Assembly: GCA_003660235.1 (NCBI GenBank)
Contig: QGON01000046.1
Span: 1 to 53,689, forward strand
DNA from: a bacterium endosymbiont of Escarpia laminata
Lineage (GTDB): Bacteria > Pseudomonadota > Gammaproteobacteria > Chromatiales > Chromatiaceae
Direction of reading: 5' to 3'
DNA length: 53,689 bases
Part shown: piece after piece, positions 52,674-53,689 of the stretch
Layout of the letters: the number at the start of each line of letters is the position of its first letter
Position numbering within the stretch: position 1 is the first letter of the stretch
Made by a program: the position numbers and the translations under genes
Notes under the pieces: model-generated
What the model saw: only the letters and a program-made list of their open reading frames with translations
Database searches by the model: none
Told to the model about the DNA's origin: nothing

Positions 52674-53360
52674 TCACCGTCCCGATCCCGGTACAAATGA
52701 GAGCAGCACGAAACGATCGAAACCGAGCCCCTCCAGATCCACAGAGGGATAGAGCGCCATCCCCTCACCCTCTACTCGCTGTTGAATACGTTCCGCATCC
52801 ACCCCGGCAGCAACCAACCGTCGGGAAACGGTTTCGGCCCTCAATTTTGACAGCTCCCGGTTGTAATCATCACTGCCCCGATGATCAGCTGAAGCGAGGA
52901 TCTTGATATCAAGATCGGGAAAGGCATTCAGCATGCCCGCCAGGGCGTCGAGCTGCGGCTGAAAACGGGGCTCCAGATCCGCACTGTCGGTGCGGAACTG
53001 CAGACAGAAGGAGAAACCCTCCGCCACTGCCTGCTGCTGACGCAGCTGCCGTTCGATCTGCTCCGACTGACTGCCGCTCTGCTGTTGCAGCTGATGTACC
53101 TGTTGACGGGTATTGGCCAATTTATCCTGTTGCAGACTCAAGGCTGTTTTCTGCCCGTCGATCGTTCCGATCAAGGCCCCGCCAATGGCACCCACGACCA
53201 GACCGGGGGGGCCGCCAAACACGCCACCAATCAGCATACCGATGGCTGGCCCCTTTAGTTCGCTGGTATTATCTACGGCAGATTTTTCAGCCACATTGGC
53301 CAGCAGTGGCGTGGTAAAGAGCAATCCCATAATTGCTAAGCTGAGCATTTTTCTTTTCAT
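52674..53360 (-). CDS. pdsO: Sortase-associated OmpA-family protein PdsO
   Basis: This 228-residue envelope protein starts with a signal peptide (KRKMLSLAIMGLLFTTPLLA). A glycine-rich hydrophobic segment (IGMLIGGVFGGPPGLVVGAI) is next, then a glutamine-rich coiled coil (QQVHQLQQQSGSQSEQIERQ). An OmpA-type domain follows (QFRTDSADLEPRFQPQLDAL, ADHRGSDDYNRELSKLRAET) that should bind peptidoglycan. This matches PdsO of the proteobacterial dedicated sortase system. ATG 53360 follows AGAGGGAATTATC; a longer frame to 53489 is not favoured. It lies 138 bases upstream of the VIT/VWA target gene. The usual regulator pair PdsR/PdsS is not in the window. Confidence 0.88.
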   Translation of the reverse strand: MKRKMLSLAIMGLLFTTPLLANVAEKSAVDNTSELKGPAIGMLIGGVFGGPPGLVVGAIGGALIGTIDGQKTALSLQQDKLANTRQQVHQLQQQSGSQSEQIERQLRQQQAVAEGFSFCLQFRTDSADLEPRFQPQLDALAGMLNAFPDLDIKILASADHRGSDDYNRELSKLRAETVSRRLVAAGVDAERIQQRVEGEGMALYPSVDLEGLGFDRFVLLSFVPGSGR

Positions 53361-53594
53361 GATAATTCCCTCTGAATTATTCCAGCGCGCCATCCTTGGC
53401 GGAGAACGACAGACCTTTGTCTGCGCCGGGTTGAGGGTATTACAGACGACTGAAGTGACAGGACGGTTGCACAAAACCGGCAAAGCCATGGCGGAAAATG
53501 GCAGGAGGGTGGCAGTGGGGAGAATTATTCTCTCGGGTAAGACCCTAGCATCAGCCCAATAACGTCTTTGTTAATTCTACTTTGTCAGATTCCA

Positions 53595-53689
53595 TCAGCC
53601 AGTAACCAACTGTTTCAGTGACTGTTTTCGATATTGCGCATCAATAGCTGCCTGTCGTTTTCGATGTCGTTTCATCATTTGCCGGAGAA
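53595..53689 (-). CDS. C-terminal end of an unidentified gene (right edge)
   Basis: On the minus strand an open frame enters from the edge and reads LRQMMKRHRKRQAAIDAQYR and KQSLKQLVTG before TGA at 53595-53597. It is very basic and helical. It could be the end of a real gene upstream of pdsO, or chance. It does not resemble the ends of PdsR or PdsS that I know. Confidence 0.3.
   Translation of the reverse strand, partial: LRQMMKRHRKRQAAIDAQYRKQSLKQLVTG

Overview
The window is a chromosomal segment of a free-living or symbiotic gammaproteobacterium. It holds about 36 intact protein genes plus several broken ones, no rRNA or tRNA that I could see, and no CRISPR array. The gene set (SufBCD, YheT, Pol II, LdtD/YcbK, PBP1B, UppP, PutP, YaaA, DinG-type helicase) is gammaproteobacterial. 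The class GN sortase system, PEP-CTERM protein, periplasmic DNA ligase and PAS/ANTAR signalling resemble the Chromatiales/Sedimenticola/Thiodiazotropha type of sulfur oxidiser. That taxonomic guess is an inference from recalled families; nothing in the window proves a sulfur metabolism.

Layout, left to right. 1-387: 5' part of an IS66-like transposase running off the left edge. 760-5461: SUF Fe-S cluster operon sufB-C-D-T-E, without sufS, preceded by two IscR-like boxes. 5482-8236: a YheT-type hydrolase divergent from an unusual 577-aa radical SAM protein. 8256-10447: a GlsB-like membrane protein and a beta-propeller secretory gene broken by about 300 bp of foreign-looking DNA. 10545-14600: a periplasmic ATP-dependent DNA ligase and a P-type ATPase, the ATPase flanked by two copies of a 191-bp direct repeat carrying the ligase 5' end. 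14614-18787: a PAS/HisKA_2 kinase and ANTAR response regulator, a MITE, an EAL-domain remnant and a frameshifted chemoreceptor. 19054-21366: DNA polymerase II. 22047-27598: the cell-wall genes ycbK and ldtD, with a PKD-repeat gene pair on the opposite strand between them. 28002-31835: diguanylate cyclase, exonuclease III and YaaA. 31068-35203: a tight run yaaA-tatD-phosphopantetheinyl transferase-galE-uppP. 35350-41206: a PEP-CTERM lamin-tail protein, an SplB-like radical SAM protein, PutP, an AT-rich sugar-nucleotide epimerase and a deacetylase-like protein. 41283-47641: DinG-type helicase, then a minus-strand operon GATase (internally deleted)-YkuD protein-PBP1B. 47861-49684: a papain-alpha/beta hydrolase fusion. 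49834-53360: the proteobacterial dedicated sortase system (PdsO, VIT/VWA target, class GN sortase).

Themes. Cell-envelope work dominates (LdtD, YcbK, YkuD protein, PBP1B, UppP, GalE, sortase system, PEP-CTERM, PKD proteins). Intergenic space is heavily colonised by small palindromic repeats: four two-hairpin elements, three of exactly 89 bp, one single REP, a MITE at 16792-16970, a 153-bp repeat at 18868-19020 and others. Genome decay is visible at several points: propeller gene, ligase fragment, EAL remnant, chemoreceptor and GATase. The least explained items are the papain-hydrolase fusion, the 577-aa radical SAM protein, the PKD cassette between ldtD and ycbK, and the covarying REP pairs.
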